Source: Anderseniella sp.
GTDB lineage: Bacteria > Pseudomonadota > Alphaproteobacteria > Rhizobiales > Aestuariivirgaceae
Direction of reading: 5' to 3'
Length of the DNA: 64,000 nt
Assembly (NCBI GenBank): GCA_028289645.1
Contig: JANQOK010000013.1
Location: forward strand, 124,001 to 188,000
The translations under genes were made by a program, and so were the position numbers. Below are positions 18,343 to 27,075 of the stretch, piece after piece. Position 1 is the first letter of the stretch, and each line of letters begins with the position of its first letter. Under the pieces are notes generated by a model. The model searched no databases. It saw only the letters and a list, made by a program, of their open reading frames with translations, and was not told where the DNA came from.

Positions 18343-19665
18343 ATGAAAGTTGTGCCTTTTCCATCTTCATCCGCGCATGGCGGGTCAACACTTGCTTCTG
18401 CGCCGTCCACCATCGCGGTGCTGGACATCGGTTCGACCAAGGTCTGCTGCCTGATCGGGTCCGTTGAGGGTCGCCGCCGGCGGGCTGTCGATGAAACGGT
18501 TCCGCAAATCAGGGTCATCGGTGCCGGTCATTGCCGCTCTGAAGGCATCAATGGAGGTGCCGTTGTCGATCTGGATGATGCCGAGCGCGCGCTGCGCACG
18601 GCCATCGACCAGGCTGAACGCATGGCCGGCCGCACAATTTGCGATGTCTATGTGAACATGTCAGGTGGGCGCAGCGTCAGTGTGCATACCGCCGGCCAGG
18701 CGGTTCTCGGACGCCAGGCTGTCGACGAGCCGGCCAAGCGGCGCGCGGCGGTCAACGCCATGTCGAAAGTGGAGACCGGCGGGCGAGCGGTTCTGCATGC
18801 ATCGGTGATCCAGTACAGGCTTGATGATGCCCGCGGCGTCCGCGAACCGGCCGGCATGCACGGCAGCACGCTGACCGCGGAAATGAACGTGGTCTTGGCC
18901 GATCCCCATGCCATTACAAATCTTGGCATCCTGCTGGAGCGCTGCCATCTGGATGCGATCGGATTCGTTGTTGCGCCGTATGCCGCGGCGCGCTCGGTTC
19001 TGCTTGCTGACGAGATGGAGCTGGGCGTGGCGGTGATCGAACTGGGTGGCGGCACGACCTCCTATGCAGTGTTCAATGAAGGCATGCTGGCGCACGCGGA
19101 CATGGTGCCGGTCGGCTCTCACCATGTGACGACTGACATTGCCAGGGGGCTCAATACGACAATCGCGCACGCCGAACGGGTCAAGACATTGTGGGGGTCA
19201 ACTGTGCCTGCCCAGCTCGATGAACGTGAACTGATTACCTGCCCAATTCTGGGTGAAAGCGGCAGTGACGCGGTGCAGAGCATTCCGCGATCGATGATCT
19301 GCGGGGTGGTGCGTCCGCGCATGGAGGAGATATTCGAGATAATCCGCGACAGGCTCGACGGGGTGCCTGCCGCGCGGAATTTCGTCCGTCGCGTGGTGCT
19401 GACCGGCGGTGGCAGCCAACTGAACGGCGTGGAGCAACTAGCCGGTGAAATTCTTGGCCGACGGGTCCGGGTAGCCAGACCATCGCGGTTTGACGGACTG
19501 CCCGACACTTTGTCCACACCTGGGTTCTGCGTGGCCACCGGCTTGCTGCGCTATGGCCTGATGCCGGATGAGCAGGCGTCGAACCTTGGCGCAATGATTG
19601 CCGGTGCCGGTCATGACAGCAGTTACTTCAGACGTGTCGGTCAGTGGCTCAAGGAGAGTTTCTGA
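18343..19665 (+). CDS. ftsA: Cell division ATPase FtsA
   Basis: An actin-like protein that anchors FtsZ filaments to the membrane. ATP-binding segments are visible: VLDIGSTKVCCLIG (phosphate 1), VIELGGGTTSYAVF (phosphate 2) and VVLTGGGSQLNGV (adenosine). The C-terminal FRRVGQWLKESF is a membrane-targeting amphipathic helix. The ATG at 18343 (MKVVPFPSS) is preferred to a GTG 30 bases earlier. In most bacteria ftsZ follows directly; here it lies 5.67 kb downstream, after unrelated genes. Confidence 0.96.
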   Translation: MKVVPFPSSSAHGGSTLASAPSTIAVLDIGSTKVCCLIGSVEGRRRRAVDETVPQIRVIGAGHCRSEGINGGAVVDLDDAERALRTAIDQAERMAGRTICDVYVNMSGGRSVSVHTAGQAVLGRQAVDEPAKRRAAVNAMSKVETGGRAVLHASVIQYRLDDARGVREPAGMHGSTLTAEMNVVLADPHAITNLGILLERCHLDAIGFVVAPYAAARSVLLADEMELGVAVIELGGGTTSYAVFNEGMLAHADMVPVGSHHVTTDIARGLNTTIAHAERVKTLWGSTVPAQLDERELITCPILGESGSDAVQSIPRSMICGVVRPRMEEIFEIIRDRLDGVPAARNFVRRVVLTGGGSQLNGVEQLAGEILGRRVRVARPSRFDGLPDTLSTPGFCVATGLLRYGLMPDEQASNLGAMIAGAGHDSSYFRRVGQWLKESF

Positions 19666-19755
19666 CCGGCAACTGCGTCCAGCACATCTGGATTATGGTG
19701 TTCTGCGAACCCATGTTGCTTGGGAGCGACAATCACCTGCTTTGGAATTACCCGT

Positions 19756-20586
19756 ATGGCCCAGTTTGCAAAGACGCTTTGGCGAGCCACCATCAAATTC
19801 GTCGACGACGGCGGGTCCGCGATTGCCAGCAATGTGGCGCTGTCCCTGCTGCTGTCGCTGTTTCCGTTTTTGATGCTGGTTGCGTCACTGGTGCGCGTCT
19901 GGGGAAATCCCGAACTGATCGATGAAATTTTCAAGCTTGTGCTTGAGCACTGGCCGGCCGACAGCGAACAGGCTATCTCGGAACAGATCAAGGTCATGGT
20001 TGCGCTGCAGCCAAATGAGTTCTTTTCCATCGGTACGGTTGTCGCACTGGTGCTGGCCACGAACGGGATTGAAAATGCCCGTGACGGTCTGAACCGTGCG
20101 TATCGGGTCGTGGAGACCCGTCCGTTCTGGTGGCGGCGCCTGCAGGGTGCGATGTTTGTCATCATTGGTGCCTTCGGGTTGATATTGGCCGCCTTCATTC
20201 TGATTGCGACGCCGCTTGTCTGGTCTTTCCTGGTCAACAAGCTTTCCTGGCTGGAACCGTTTTCCTTCACAGTCCGGCTGACCAAATACGCTCTCGCAGT
20301 CGGGGTTCTCACCATCACGCTGTTCTGCTTTCACCGCTTCCTGCCGGACGGCAAGCGCTCGATCAGAACCACTTTCCCGGGCATTGCCCTGACCATTTCC
20401 GGAATCATAGTCGGGTCACAACTGTTCGCGCTGTATCTTCAGACGATCGCCAACTACACAGCCCTTTATGCCGGACTGGCCGGCACCATGGTTGCCATCG
20501 TCTATCTGTACGGCCTGTCCGCCCTGATACTGTTCGGCGCAGAGTTCAATGCCGCACTGGGAGAAGACAGGGCGTTGGAAAGCTAA
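19756..20586 (+). CDS. YihY/virulence factor BrkB family membrane protein
   Basis: A polytopic inner-membrane protein of about 277 residues with six hydrophobic segments. Family features include SNVALSLLLSLFPFLML near the N-terminus, ENARDGLNRAYRV, and the C-terminal NYTALYAGLAGTMVAIVYLY followed by SALILFGAEFNA. The family was once annotated as RNase BN, which is now considered wrong; its real role is unknown. The ATG at 19756 (MAQFAKTLWRA) is chosen over an upstream TTG. It converges on the luxR-type gene, with 18 bases between the stops. Confidence 0.9.
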   Translation: MAQFAKTLWRATIKFVDDGGSAIASNVALSLLLSLFPFLMLVASLVRVWGNPELIDEIFKLVLEHWPADSEQAISEQIKVMVALQPNEFFSIGTVVALVLATNGIENARDGLNRAYRVVETRPFWWRRLQGAMFVIIGAFGLILAAFILIATPLVWSFLVNKLSWLEPFSFTVRLTKYALAVGVLTITLFCFHRFLPDGKRSIRTTFPGIALTISGIIVGSQLFALYLQTIANYTALYAGLAGTMVAIVYLYGLSALILFGAEFNAALGEDRALES

Positions 20587-20604
20587 GCGGATTTCGAGCC
20601 GGAA

Positions 20605-21342
20605 CTACAATTCGATTTGCCCGCTGAAAATGGCCCGCGCGATCGCCTGTTCGCGGGTTTTGGCGCCAAGCTTGGCCCTGGCGTTTTTCAGATACAGATG
20701 AACCGCCGACTCACTGATGCCAAGCTTGTCGGCAATCATAGATACCCGGTAACCGGCACACAGCCACAGCAGAACCTCGCGTTCGCGGGCGCTGAGCCGG
20801 GCCTCCCTGGTTTCGCGCCCGAGCCCTAGCGAGACCATTCGTTCATAGGCCAGCAGACCAGCCAGATGAGCTTCGTTGCCGTGATCAGCGCACAGTTTGT
20901 GGAAGGTTTCTTCCGGCTCGCGGCTGGAAAACATCCAGCCGCCGAAAACCTGGTTCTCGCAGGTGCGCACCGGGATGCCGATACCGCCGGTATTGCCGGT
21001 CTGGGCCAGGCGATCCAGAAACTCCTGATGTTTGGGCGAGCTTCCGGGAAAGCTTGACAAGTCCCGGGTCAGTACCTTTTCGGCATTCGGCCTGAGGCAA
21101 CTGAACAGCAGAAACGGATCAATGTCTATCAGTTGGCCCCTGGTGTAGGCGTCATGGAACTCACTTCCGAGATCGGTTTGCAGATATCTGGATTCGAGCT
21201 TGTCGCCTGAGTGTTCCGCCAAGGTCAGTGAGCAGGAGCTGAAGCCGAGGTCGTGGCCGAATTCAGCCGTGCAGCGCCAAATATCCTCGGTGTCGGCCAG
21301 ATTTGTCATCCGATCGGCAAAATCTTCGAATGCCGTGGGCAT
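20605..21342 (-). CDS. LuxR-type regulator with autoinducer-binding domain (LuxR solo)
   Basis: A 245-residue regulator. Residues about 15-165 form the autoinducer-binding domain and 183-240 the LuxR-type HTH (LSAREREVLLWLCAG...ADKLGISESAVHLYLKNARAKL). In the ligand domain the conserved Asp-Pro pair is present (D75-P76). The position usually held by the first conserved Trp appears to be Phe, and I cannot find the second conserved Trp, so the ligand may differ from a classical acyl-homoserine lactone. No luxI-type synthase is in the window. A dyad at 21412-21429 lies between this gene and the divergent secreted-protein gene. Confidence 0.88.
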   Translation of the reverse strand: MPTAFEDFADRMTNLADTEDIWRCTAEFGHDLGFSSCSLTLAEHSGDKLESRYLQTDLGSEFHDAYTRGQLIDIDPFLLFSCLRPNAEKVLTRDLSSFPGSSPKHQEFLDRLAQTGNTGGIGIPVRTCENQVFGGWMFSSREPEETFHKLCADHGNEAHLAGLLAYERMVSLGLGRETREARLSAREREVLLWLCAGYRVSMIADKLGISESAVHLYLKNARAKLGAKTREQAIARAIFSGQIEL

Positions 21343-21411
21343 GCCGGTTCGTGCCTTCCTGCTCGCGCGCCTCCCGTGGCCATGATGACGTTGCGGAACA
21401 CGGAATTCAAT

Positions 21412-21429
21412 ATATGGATTTTGCCATAT
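21412..21429. promoter_or_regulatory. Dyad between luxR-type gene and secreted-protein gene
   Basis: ATATGG and CCATAT flank ATTTTG, an 18-base dyad. It stands 69 bases before the regulator start and 64 before the divergent start. The size is close to a lux box but the bases are not the classic consensus. It is a candidate operator for the adjacent regulator. Confidence 0.4.
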
Positions 21430-21493
21430 TGATGGGGCAGGCGGCGTGCGGCTTCAATCCAGTCAGGGGTGTCAAATGGAGAGTTGAACGCTC

Positions 21494-22333
21494 ATGAAAC
21501 ATGATCGCCGCATCGCAACGCCCGTCTTCCTGTCCGCAACTACATTGCTGCTAGTTACAGGACTGATCACTTCATCAACAGCCCCGGCAAGGGCCGACAA
21601 CCATAATGTCACCTGTTCCCAATATGCCGCCGCCGCTGTATTTCGTGCCCGGGAGAATGTGAAATTTGGGTGCGGGTTCAAGGGCGGGCGATGGGCCGAC
21701 GACCATGCCGGACATCTGAAATGGTGCCAGACCTCGGCCACCAAGCAACTCATCCGTCGCGAGCTTGATATCCGGCTGAGACAGATGCAGGCGTGCAAGG
21801 AAAGGATCGCCAAGAGCAACGCGGGACCCTGCAAGCTGTATGCAAGCCAGGCCGTCGCACAGAACAGTCTGAACAAGAGTTACAAATGCGGGTTCAAGGG
21901 CGGCAACTGGTCGGACAATCGCCAGGGACACCATAAGTGGTGCGTGAAGGTAGGCTACAAGACAGCCAAGGCCCGGGCCTCGGACTTCAGGGACCGCAAG
22001 CTTGCCGAATGTAAATCCAAACCAATCGTATATGCGCCGGTCTGGGGCGGGAAATACCGCGGAGAGAGATTGCCGGTCGACGTTTGCAGCCGGAATTCAA
22101 AACACAGCTCCTCCAGTCCACAGATGTGCGGCAAGGCAAATGCGCAGCTGTTCTGCACCCTGAAGGGCGATGGCAACCTTGTGACATACAAGACAGCCTC
22201 GAAGGACCGCAGTGCCGGCACTTTCAGCGTCAAGGCGGATCTGCCGGTTTCATGGTACCTGGACACCAAGCGGCCCTGTTTCGGCAAGTGTTCCTATTTC
22301 ACCCGGGTTGTATGCAGAAGGGTCGGCACCTGA
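21494..22333 (+). CDS. Secreted protein with two exact-period four-cysteine repeats
   Basis: I do not recognise this 279-residue protein. Residues 1-34 are a signal peptide (ending ...APARADN). Two tandem domains follow. Cysteines at 41, 60, 78 and 101 are repeated at 113, 132, 150 and 173, an exact 72-residue period. Each copy carries CGFKGG-x-W-x-D and GH-x-KWC. A C-terminal domain (about 190-279) has six further cysteines (198, 212, 221, 262, 266, 274), suggesting disulfides. Without the signal region it is basic and likely periplasmic or extracellular. It is transcribed divergently from the LuxR-type gene, which may control it. Confidence 0.75.
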   Translation: MKHDRRIATPVFLSATTLLLVTGLITSSTAPARADNHNVTCSQYAAAAVFRARENVKFGCGFKGGRWADDHAGHLKWCQTSATKQLIRRELDIRLRQMQACKERIAKSNAGPCKLYASQAVAQNSLNKSYKCGFKGGNWSDNRQGHHKWCVKVGYKTAKARASDFRDRKLAECKSKPIVYAPVWGGKYRGERLPVDVCSRNSKHSSSSPQMCGKANAQLFCTLKGDGNLVTYKTASKDRSAGTFSVKADLPVSWYLDTKRPCFGKCSYFTRVVCRRVGT

Positions 22334-22340
22334 ACGACAC

Positions 22341-23198
22341 TCAGCGCTTGGGGTTGATCGGGCGGTCACAAGTCCAGTCATAGGTGCCGAGATCGCGCTC
22401 ACGCACAGCCTGCTTCCAGCCGACATCTTCGGCGCGGTGCTTGAAGTTCAGGCCTTCCGGCGAGTGGCGCGTTATGCCGTCGAACACGGTTGCCATCATC
22501 TGGGTGTTGGCCAGGCCCATGGCATCAATCGCCTGGTTGATGACCAGTTTCTGCATCATCAGCTGATTTGTGGGAACAGTTGAGATGCGCGCGGCCAGGT
22601 TCTCCACATACGCATCCAGTTCTTCAGGCGGCACGGACTTGTGTACAAGGCCAATACGTTCCGCCTCAAGCCCGTCTATCTTGTCGCCGGTCAGGAGCAT
22701 TCGTTTGGCGCCCTCTGCACCAAGCCGATAGACCCACATGGCCGTGGTTGGGCAACCCCAGACCCGGGTTGGCATGTAGCCGATCTCAGCATCGTCGGCC
22801 ATGGCGATGAGATCACAGCACAATGCGATATCGGAGCCGCCGGCAACCGCATAGCCGTGCACCTTGCAGATCACCGGTTTGTAACTGCGCCAAAGGGACA
22901 TGAACAGATCGGTGTTGCGCTTCATGAAGGTGTAGTCCTTCATCGGATCCCAGGGCATCTCCTGGGTAACGGAGTTTTCGCCGGCGGTTTCGGCATATGC
23001 CTTAAGGTCATATCCTGCGCAGAATGCCCGGCCTGCACCGCTCAGCACTATCACATGCACATCGTCATCGGCGTTGGCGCGCGCCACACAGTCCGCCAGT
23101 TGCTGCGGAACCTCATCATCAATGGCATTGAGCACGTCCGGACGGTTCAGGGTGATCCGGCCGATACGTCCGTCGCTGTGATAGTCTACTTTGGCCAT
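22341..23198 (-). CDS. Enoyl-CoA hydratase/isomerase (crotonase) family protein
   Basis: A crotonase-fold acyl-CoA enzyme of 285 residues. The N-terminal ITLNRPDVLNAID, the oxyanion-hole segments GAGRAFCAGYDLK and KVHGYAVAGGSDIALCCDL, and a normal length support the family. The exact reaction is not clear; the residues usually acting as two glutamates in hydratases are not both evident (VWGCPTTAMWVYRLG), so dehydratase or isomerase activity on another acyl-CoA is possible. MAKVDY is chosen as start because GGAGA precedes it; the longer frame adds 15 unlikely residues. A cupin gene and an amine oxidase gene follow upstream on the same strand. Confidence 0.87.
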   Translation of the reverse strand: MAKVDYHSDGRIGRITLNRPDVLNAIDDEVPQQLADCVARANADDDVHVIVLSGAGRAFCAGYDLKAYAETAGENSVTQEMPWDPMKDYTFMKRNTDLFMSLWRSYKPVICKVHGYAVAGGSDIALCCDLIAMADDAEIGYMPTRVWGCPTTAMWVYRLGAEGAKRMLLTGDKIDGLEAERIGLVHKSVPPEELDAYVENLAARISTVPTNQLMMQKLVINQAIDAMGLANTQMMATVFDGITRHSPEGLNFKHRAEDVGWKQAVRERDLGTYDWTCDRPINPKR

Positions 23199-23267
23199 GC
23201 AAATTGTCTCCTGCGGATCGTCCCCAAGAGACTTGCAAGTCACGACTGTCCGATCAAGTGCGGACTG

Positions 23268-23630
23268 CTATTTGATGTTGCGGACCAGGAAGTGCTTCTG
23301 TGTGGTTTCAAGCACTTCCCAGTAGCCTTCAAATCCGTTTGGAATGATGAAGCTGTCGCCGGCGCGGAAGTCCTTGGAGGTGCCGTCCTGGCTGATCAGA
23401 CGACAGTGGCCTGACAGGATGAAGCAGATTTCGTCGCGGTCTTTGAACACATGCCACTTGCCCGGTGTGCTGGTCCAGGTGCCCGATATGACAGCTCCGT
23501 CGGGACTTTCAAACCGGATCTGGGTCGTGTGATGCGGGTCGCCCTCAACCACGCGGTCCGGCAGGTCTGCGAGGCGGCGTTGGGTCTGTTCGACATCATC
23601 GGAGAAATCGATGATCGGTGTGCTGGTCAT
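23268..23630 (-). CDS. Single-domain cupin protein
   Basis: A 120-residue beta-barrel protein of the small cupin group seen in many amine and amino-acid catabolic loci. The second half shows the cupin pattern: GTWTSTPGKWHVFKDRDE, ICFILSGHCRLI, and FRAGDSFIIPNGFEGYWEVLE. It has few of the usual metal-binding histidines, so a binding or sensory role is as likely as catalysis. It lies 38 bases downstream of the FAD oxidoreductase gene on the same strand, suggesting a shared function. Confidence 0.85.
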   Translation of the reverse strand: MTSTPIIDFSDDVEQTQRRLADLPDRVVEGDPHHTTQIRFESPDGAVISGTWTSTPGKWHVFKDRDEICFILSGHCRLISQDGTSKDFRAGDSFIIPNGFEGYWEVLETTQKHFLVRNIK

Positions 23631-23668
23631 ATCAAGATATCCTGTTGTTGCTTGAGCCGTCAGGCAGA

Positions 23669-25069
23669 TTAGAACTTTTCGTCCTGCAGCCAGTACCAGC
23701 CGTACATCATGCGCTGGCCCATGCGGCGGAAGGGGGTAAGGATGCCGTGGCCCGGCAATTGCGATGTAAAGATTGGCAGGTCCAGGTGCTTGCCCTTGCC
23801 GGCAATCATCTGCGCCATGCGTCTGCCGGCCTGGGCGGAATACATCACTCCGTTGCCGCCATACCCCATCGCATAGAAAATGCTGCGGTCGGGATCCGGC
23901 TGGAAGATGCGTGGCATCATGTCATGGCTGACGTCCACCCAGCCCCACCAGGAATAATCCAGGTTGATGCCGGTCAGAGCCGGGAACTTGCGGTAAAGAC
24001 TTTCCTGCAAACGCTCAAGATGCTTGGGGTTTTCCGCATCGGCGCCGGTAATGGCACTGCGGCTGCCGATCTGGACACAACCGTCCGGCAGGAAGCGGTA
24101 ATAGTGGCGCAAGGTTCTGGTGTCGGTGAGCGGAGAGCCGGTCTTGAAACCACATGCTTCGATCTCGTCAGCGTCCAGCGGACGAGTCACCATCGAATTG
24201 GACAGCACCGGCATCAGACGGTGCCTGGTGCGCCTGTGCAGGCCGGGCGGCGTGTATCCCGCCGTTGCCAGTGCCACGGTCTTGGCGCGCACTGTGCCGC
24301 CCGGAGTGGTCAGGTGACTGACACCGTTGACCGTCTTCCAGCCCATGACCGGACTGGCCGGGTGAACTTTCACCCCCAGTTCGCGCGCCAGCCTCAGGTA
24401 CCCGAATGCCAGCTTCGCAGCATGGACGGAAATGCCGTCGGGCTCCATCATGGCACCGGCTGCTTCTTCATCCCTGACCACGGTGTCATGCAGTTCCTCG
24501 CGCGACAGCATGCGCGATTTGTAACCAAACACATCGTTCAGCAACTTCGATTCAGCTTCAAGCTTGGGCACAACGCCCGGCTTGTGGGCAATGTAGAAAT
24601 GCCCGCCATCCTGCGGATCACAATCAAACTCGGGCTCCGCGATCAGGCCGCGAAACACATCGAATGCCTCAACAATCTCGTTATGCATTTTCCTGGCGAC
24701 ATCGACGCCCCAGCGCTGTATCCACTGTGAGCGCTTGAGCCTGCCGGATGATATCTGGGCCTGGCCGCCATTTCTGGTGCTGCAGCCCCAGGCAACGGTG
24801 TTGGCATCGAGCACAATGGCCTTGATGCCATGTTCACGGGCAAGATGGATGGCGCATGACAGGCCGGTGTATCCGGATCCGACAACGACAACGTCAGCAT
24901 CGGTGTCACCGGAGACAGGGCCGTCGTCGGGCGGCGGCGTACCGGCCGTGCCGATCCAGTATGTGGGCGCGTAGTCGCGGTTATGACCTGGGCCGGCATC
25001 GACCAGCGGGTCATAGTGCGGATCGTAGCTGCTTTTGGGCCAGTGTTTTGGGCGAAGGCTATCAGGCAC
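23669..25069 (-). CDS. FAD-dependent amine oxidoreductase, PuuB-like (DAO family)
   Basis: A D-amino-acid-oxidase-fold flavoprotein of 466 residues that resembles gamma-glutamylputrescine oxidoreductase. The FAD dinucleotide-binding segment is VVVVGSGYTGLSCAIHLA, followed by LDANTVAWGCSTRNGGQ. The C-terminal WGWVDVSHDMMPRI and YAMGYGGNGVMYS are typical. A GTG start (VPDSLRPKHWP) is chosen because GGAGG stands eight bases before it; ATG codons up to 45 bases earlier lack such a site. The substrate is probably a secondary amine or gamma-glutamyl amine. It is probably the first gene of an operon with the cupin and crotonase. Confidence 0.85.
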   Translation of the reverse strand: MPDSLRPKHWPKSSYDPHYDPLVDAGPGHNRDYAPTYWIGTAGTPPPDDGPVSGDTDADVVVVGSGYTGLSCAIHLAREHGIKAIVLDANTVAWGCSTRNGGQAQISSGRLKRSQWIQRWGVDVARKMHNEIVEAFDVFRGLIAEPEFDCDPQDGGHFYIAHKPGVVPKLEAESKLLNDVFGYKSRMLSREELHDTVVRDEEAAGAMMEPDGISVHAAKLAFGYLRLARELGVKVHPASPVMGWKTVNGVSHLTTPGGTVRAKTVALATAGYTPPGLHRRTRHRLMPVLSNSMVTRPLDADEIEACGFKTGSPLTDTRTLRHYYRFLPDGCVQIGSRSAITGADAENPKHLERLQESLYRKFPALTGINLDYSWWGWVDVSHDMMPRIFQPDPDRSIFYAMGYGGNGVMYSAQAGRRMAQMIAGKGKHLDLPIFTSQLPGHGILTPFRRMGQRMMYGWYWLQDEKF

Positions 25070-25270
25070 GACAGAAACCTCCAAAAAGTGACGTGGGATC
25101 ATCCTCACGTGCATTTTCCGGCATATATGCCCAAACCGACTGGCGCCATACCCTCAGATTCGACAATCTTGTGGTACCACATTGGTGCCAGATGGCTGCT
25201 GCAGGCCGTTAACTTTTGTAAATCCTGTGCGCCGATTTATTGCAATTTTCTGCACTGCGGTAAGGTCGCG

Positions 25271-25285
25271 TTAACCATTTGTTAG
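25271..25285 (+). promoter_or_regulatory. CtrA-like binding site before ftsZ
   Basis: TTAA-CCATTTG-TTAG matches the alphaproteobacterial CtrA consensus TTAA-N7-TTAA with one change. It lies 53 bases before the ftsZ start, in the 269-base region between the amine oxidoreductase gene and ftsZ. CtrA is known to control ftsZ in Caulobacter; use here is inferred. Confidence 0.45.
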
Positions 25286-25338
25286 TGATTTGGAAACCAA
25301 AATGGCAGCCCCAGGGGAATTCAATCGGATGCAAAACC

Positions 25339-26871
25339 ATGCCTATCAAATTAACTGTACCTGACTCTACGGAGTTAAAACCGCGTATTACTGTTTTTGG
25401 CGTTGGTGGTGCAGGGGGCAACGCGGTTAACAACATGATTGAGTCCAACCTCGAAGGGGTTGAATTCGTTGTTGCAAATACCGATGCCCAGGCAATTTTG
25501 CAGAGTTCGGCTGAACGCCGCATCCAGATGGGCACCGATCTGACGCAGGGTCTCGGTGCAGGGTCTCAACCGCAAATTGGCGCAGGTGCTGCCGAAGAGG
25601 CACTGCCGGAGATACTCGATCACCTTGCCGGCGCGCACATGGTTTTCATCACTGCCGGCATGGGCGGCGGTACCGGCACAGGTGCTGCGCCGGTGATTGC
25701 GCGTGCTGCAAAGGAGCAGGGCATCCTGACGGTTGGTGTAGTCACCAAGCCTTTCCACTTCGAAGGCCAGCGCCGCATGCTGACCGCGGACCGCGGCATT
25801 GAGCAGCTTACCCAGCATGTGGACACGCTGATTGTAATCCCGAATCAGAACCTGTTCCGGGTCGCCAATGAGAAAACAACCTTTGCTGCCGCCTTCGCCA
25901 TGGCGGATGAAGTGCTTTATTCCGGTGTTGCATCCATCACCGAACTGATGACCCGTGACGGCCTGATCAACCTCGACTTTGCCGACGTTCGCGCCATTAT
26001 GTCCGAAATGGGCAAGGCGATGATGGGCACCGGCGAAGCGTCTGGCGAAAAGCGCGCCATTGAAGCAGCTGAAGCGGCTATCTCGAATCCGTTGCTTGAC
26101 GATGTGTCGATGCGCGGTGCCCGCGGCCTGCTGATCTCCATATCCGGCGGTCCGGACCTGACCCTGTATGAAGTTGACGAAGCCGCAACCCGAATTCGCG
26201 AAGAAGTCGATCCGGAAGCCAACATCATCCTCGGCGCAACATTTGATGAAAAGCTGGAAGGCACGATGCGGGTGTCAGTCGTTGCAACGGGCCTGGCGGA
26301 AGAGTTCCTGCAGGGTAGCGAGGACGCCGACGATGACGAGGAAGAGGCCGCTTACGGCTATGCCACACCGCAACCGGCGCCGAAAACCGCAGCTCCGGCT
26401 CCGGTAGCGGCGAAAACCCAGGCTGAAGAGGTCGTGGAAGAGAACATGGAAGTGGCTGCAGAGCTTCAGGAAGCCGCTGCGCCGCAACCTGCTCCTGCGC
26501 CTGCACCGCGGCCGGTCATGGCAGAATCAGCACCGAAACCCCGCCCGGCCATGCCTGCACGTGAAGAGTTTCCGCCGATTGCGCGTGAACAGATGGCGGC
26601 CGGACCGGAAAAACTGCAGCAGGTTGCAAAGGCCGCGCAAACCAAGCGCAAGGGTCTGCTTGAGCGGTTGGCAAGTGTTGGCTTGGGTGTAAAGCGTGAC
26701 GAAGAGCCGACGCCGGCGGCAAAGGATGCCAAGGAGGAACCGCAGATGCAGCGTCCACAGGCAGCCCCGCAAGCCCAGGGCAACGTACATCCGCTTCAGC
26801 CTGCCATCGATCCGTCACTTGATGACGACCAGTTGGAGATCCCGGCGTTTCTGCGCAGGCAATCCAACTGA
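25339..26871 (+). CDS. ftsZ: Cell division GTPase FtsZ
   Basis: The tubulin-like GTPase that forms the Z-ring. The G-box GGGTGTG is at residues 109-115, the N-terminal [13 protein letters not shown] loop at 21-33, and the T7 loop as [12 protein letters not shown] long Ala/Pro/Glu-rich linker (about 335-495) separates the GTPase core from the conserved C-terminal peptide ([12 protein letters not shown]), which binds FtsA and other partners. The length of 510 residues is typical for Alphaproteobacteria. ATG 25339 gives the usual N-terminus. It is transcribed from its own promoter region, unlike most ftsA-ftsZ pairs. Confidence 0.97.
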   Translation: MPIKLTVPDSTELKPRITVFGVGGAGGNAVNNMIESNLEGVEFVVANTDAQAILQSSAERRIQMGTDLTQGLGAGSQPQIGAGAAEEALPEILDHLAGAHMVFITAGMGGGTGTGAAPVIARAAKEQGILTVGVVTKPFHFEGQRRMLTADRGIEQLTQHVDTLIVIPNQNLFRVANEKTTFAAAFAMADEVLYSGVASITELMTRDGLINLDFADVRAIMSEMGKAMMGTGEASGEKRAIEAAEAAISNPLLDDVSMRGARGLLISISGGPDLTLYEVDEAATRIREEVDPEANIILGATFDEKLEGTMRVSVVATGLAEEFLQGSEDADDDEEEAAYGYATPQPAPKTAAPAPVAAKTQAEEVVEENMEVAAELQEAAAPQPAPAPAPRPVMAESAPKPRPAMPAREEFPPIAREQMAAGPEKLQQVAKAAQTKRKGLLERLASVGLGVKRDEEPTPAAKDAKEEPQMQRPQAAPQAQGNVHPLQPAIDPSLDDDQLEIPAFLRRQSN

Positions 26872-26909
26872 TTGCGGCCACTCGACTCAACGGTCTGACA
26901 TTGTCGTGT

Positions 26910-26935
26910 GCTGGTCCCGGTTAATCAGGACCAGC
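26910..26935 (+). terminator. Hairpin after ftsZ
   Basis: GCTGGTCC and GGACCAGC form a perfect 8-bp stem around a 10-base loop, 38 bases after the ftsZ stop. The sequence after it is only mildly T-rich, so it may attenuate rather than stop transcription into bamD. Confidence 0.5.
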
Positions 26936-27075
26936 CATATTTCCGCCCGGTTGCTGCACCATTCCACACGTACAACAGACGAGCAAAGCTGGCTGTACAG
27001 GGCTTTTTGCGTTAGTCTTTGGGAAAGCAGGGCCGCGAATTACTGATTCAGGCCGGAATTCAGCGGAGTAGAGCG

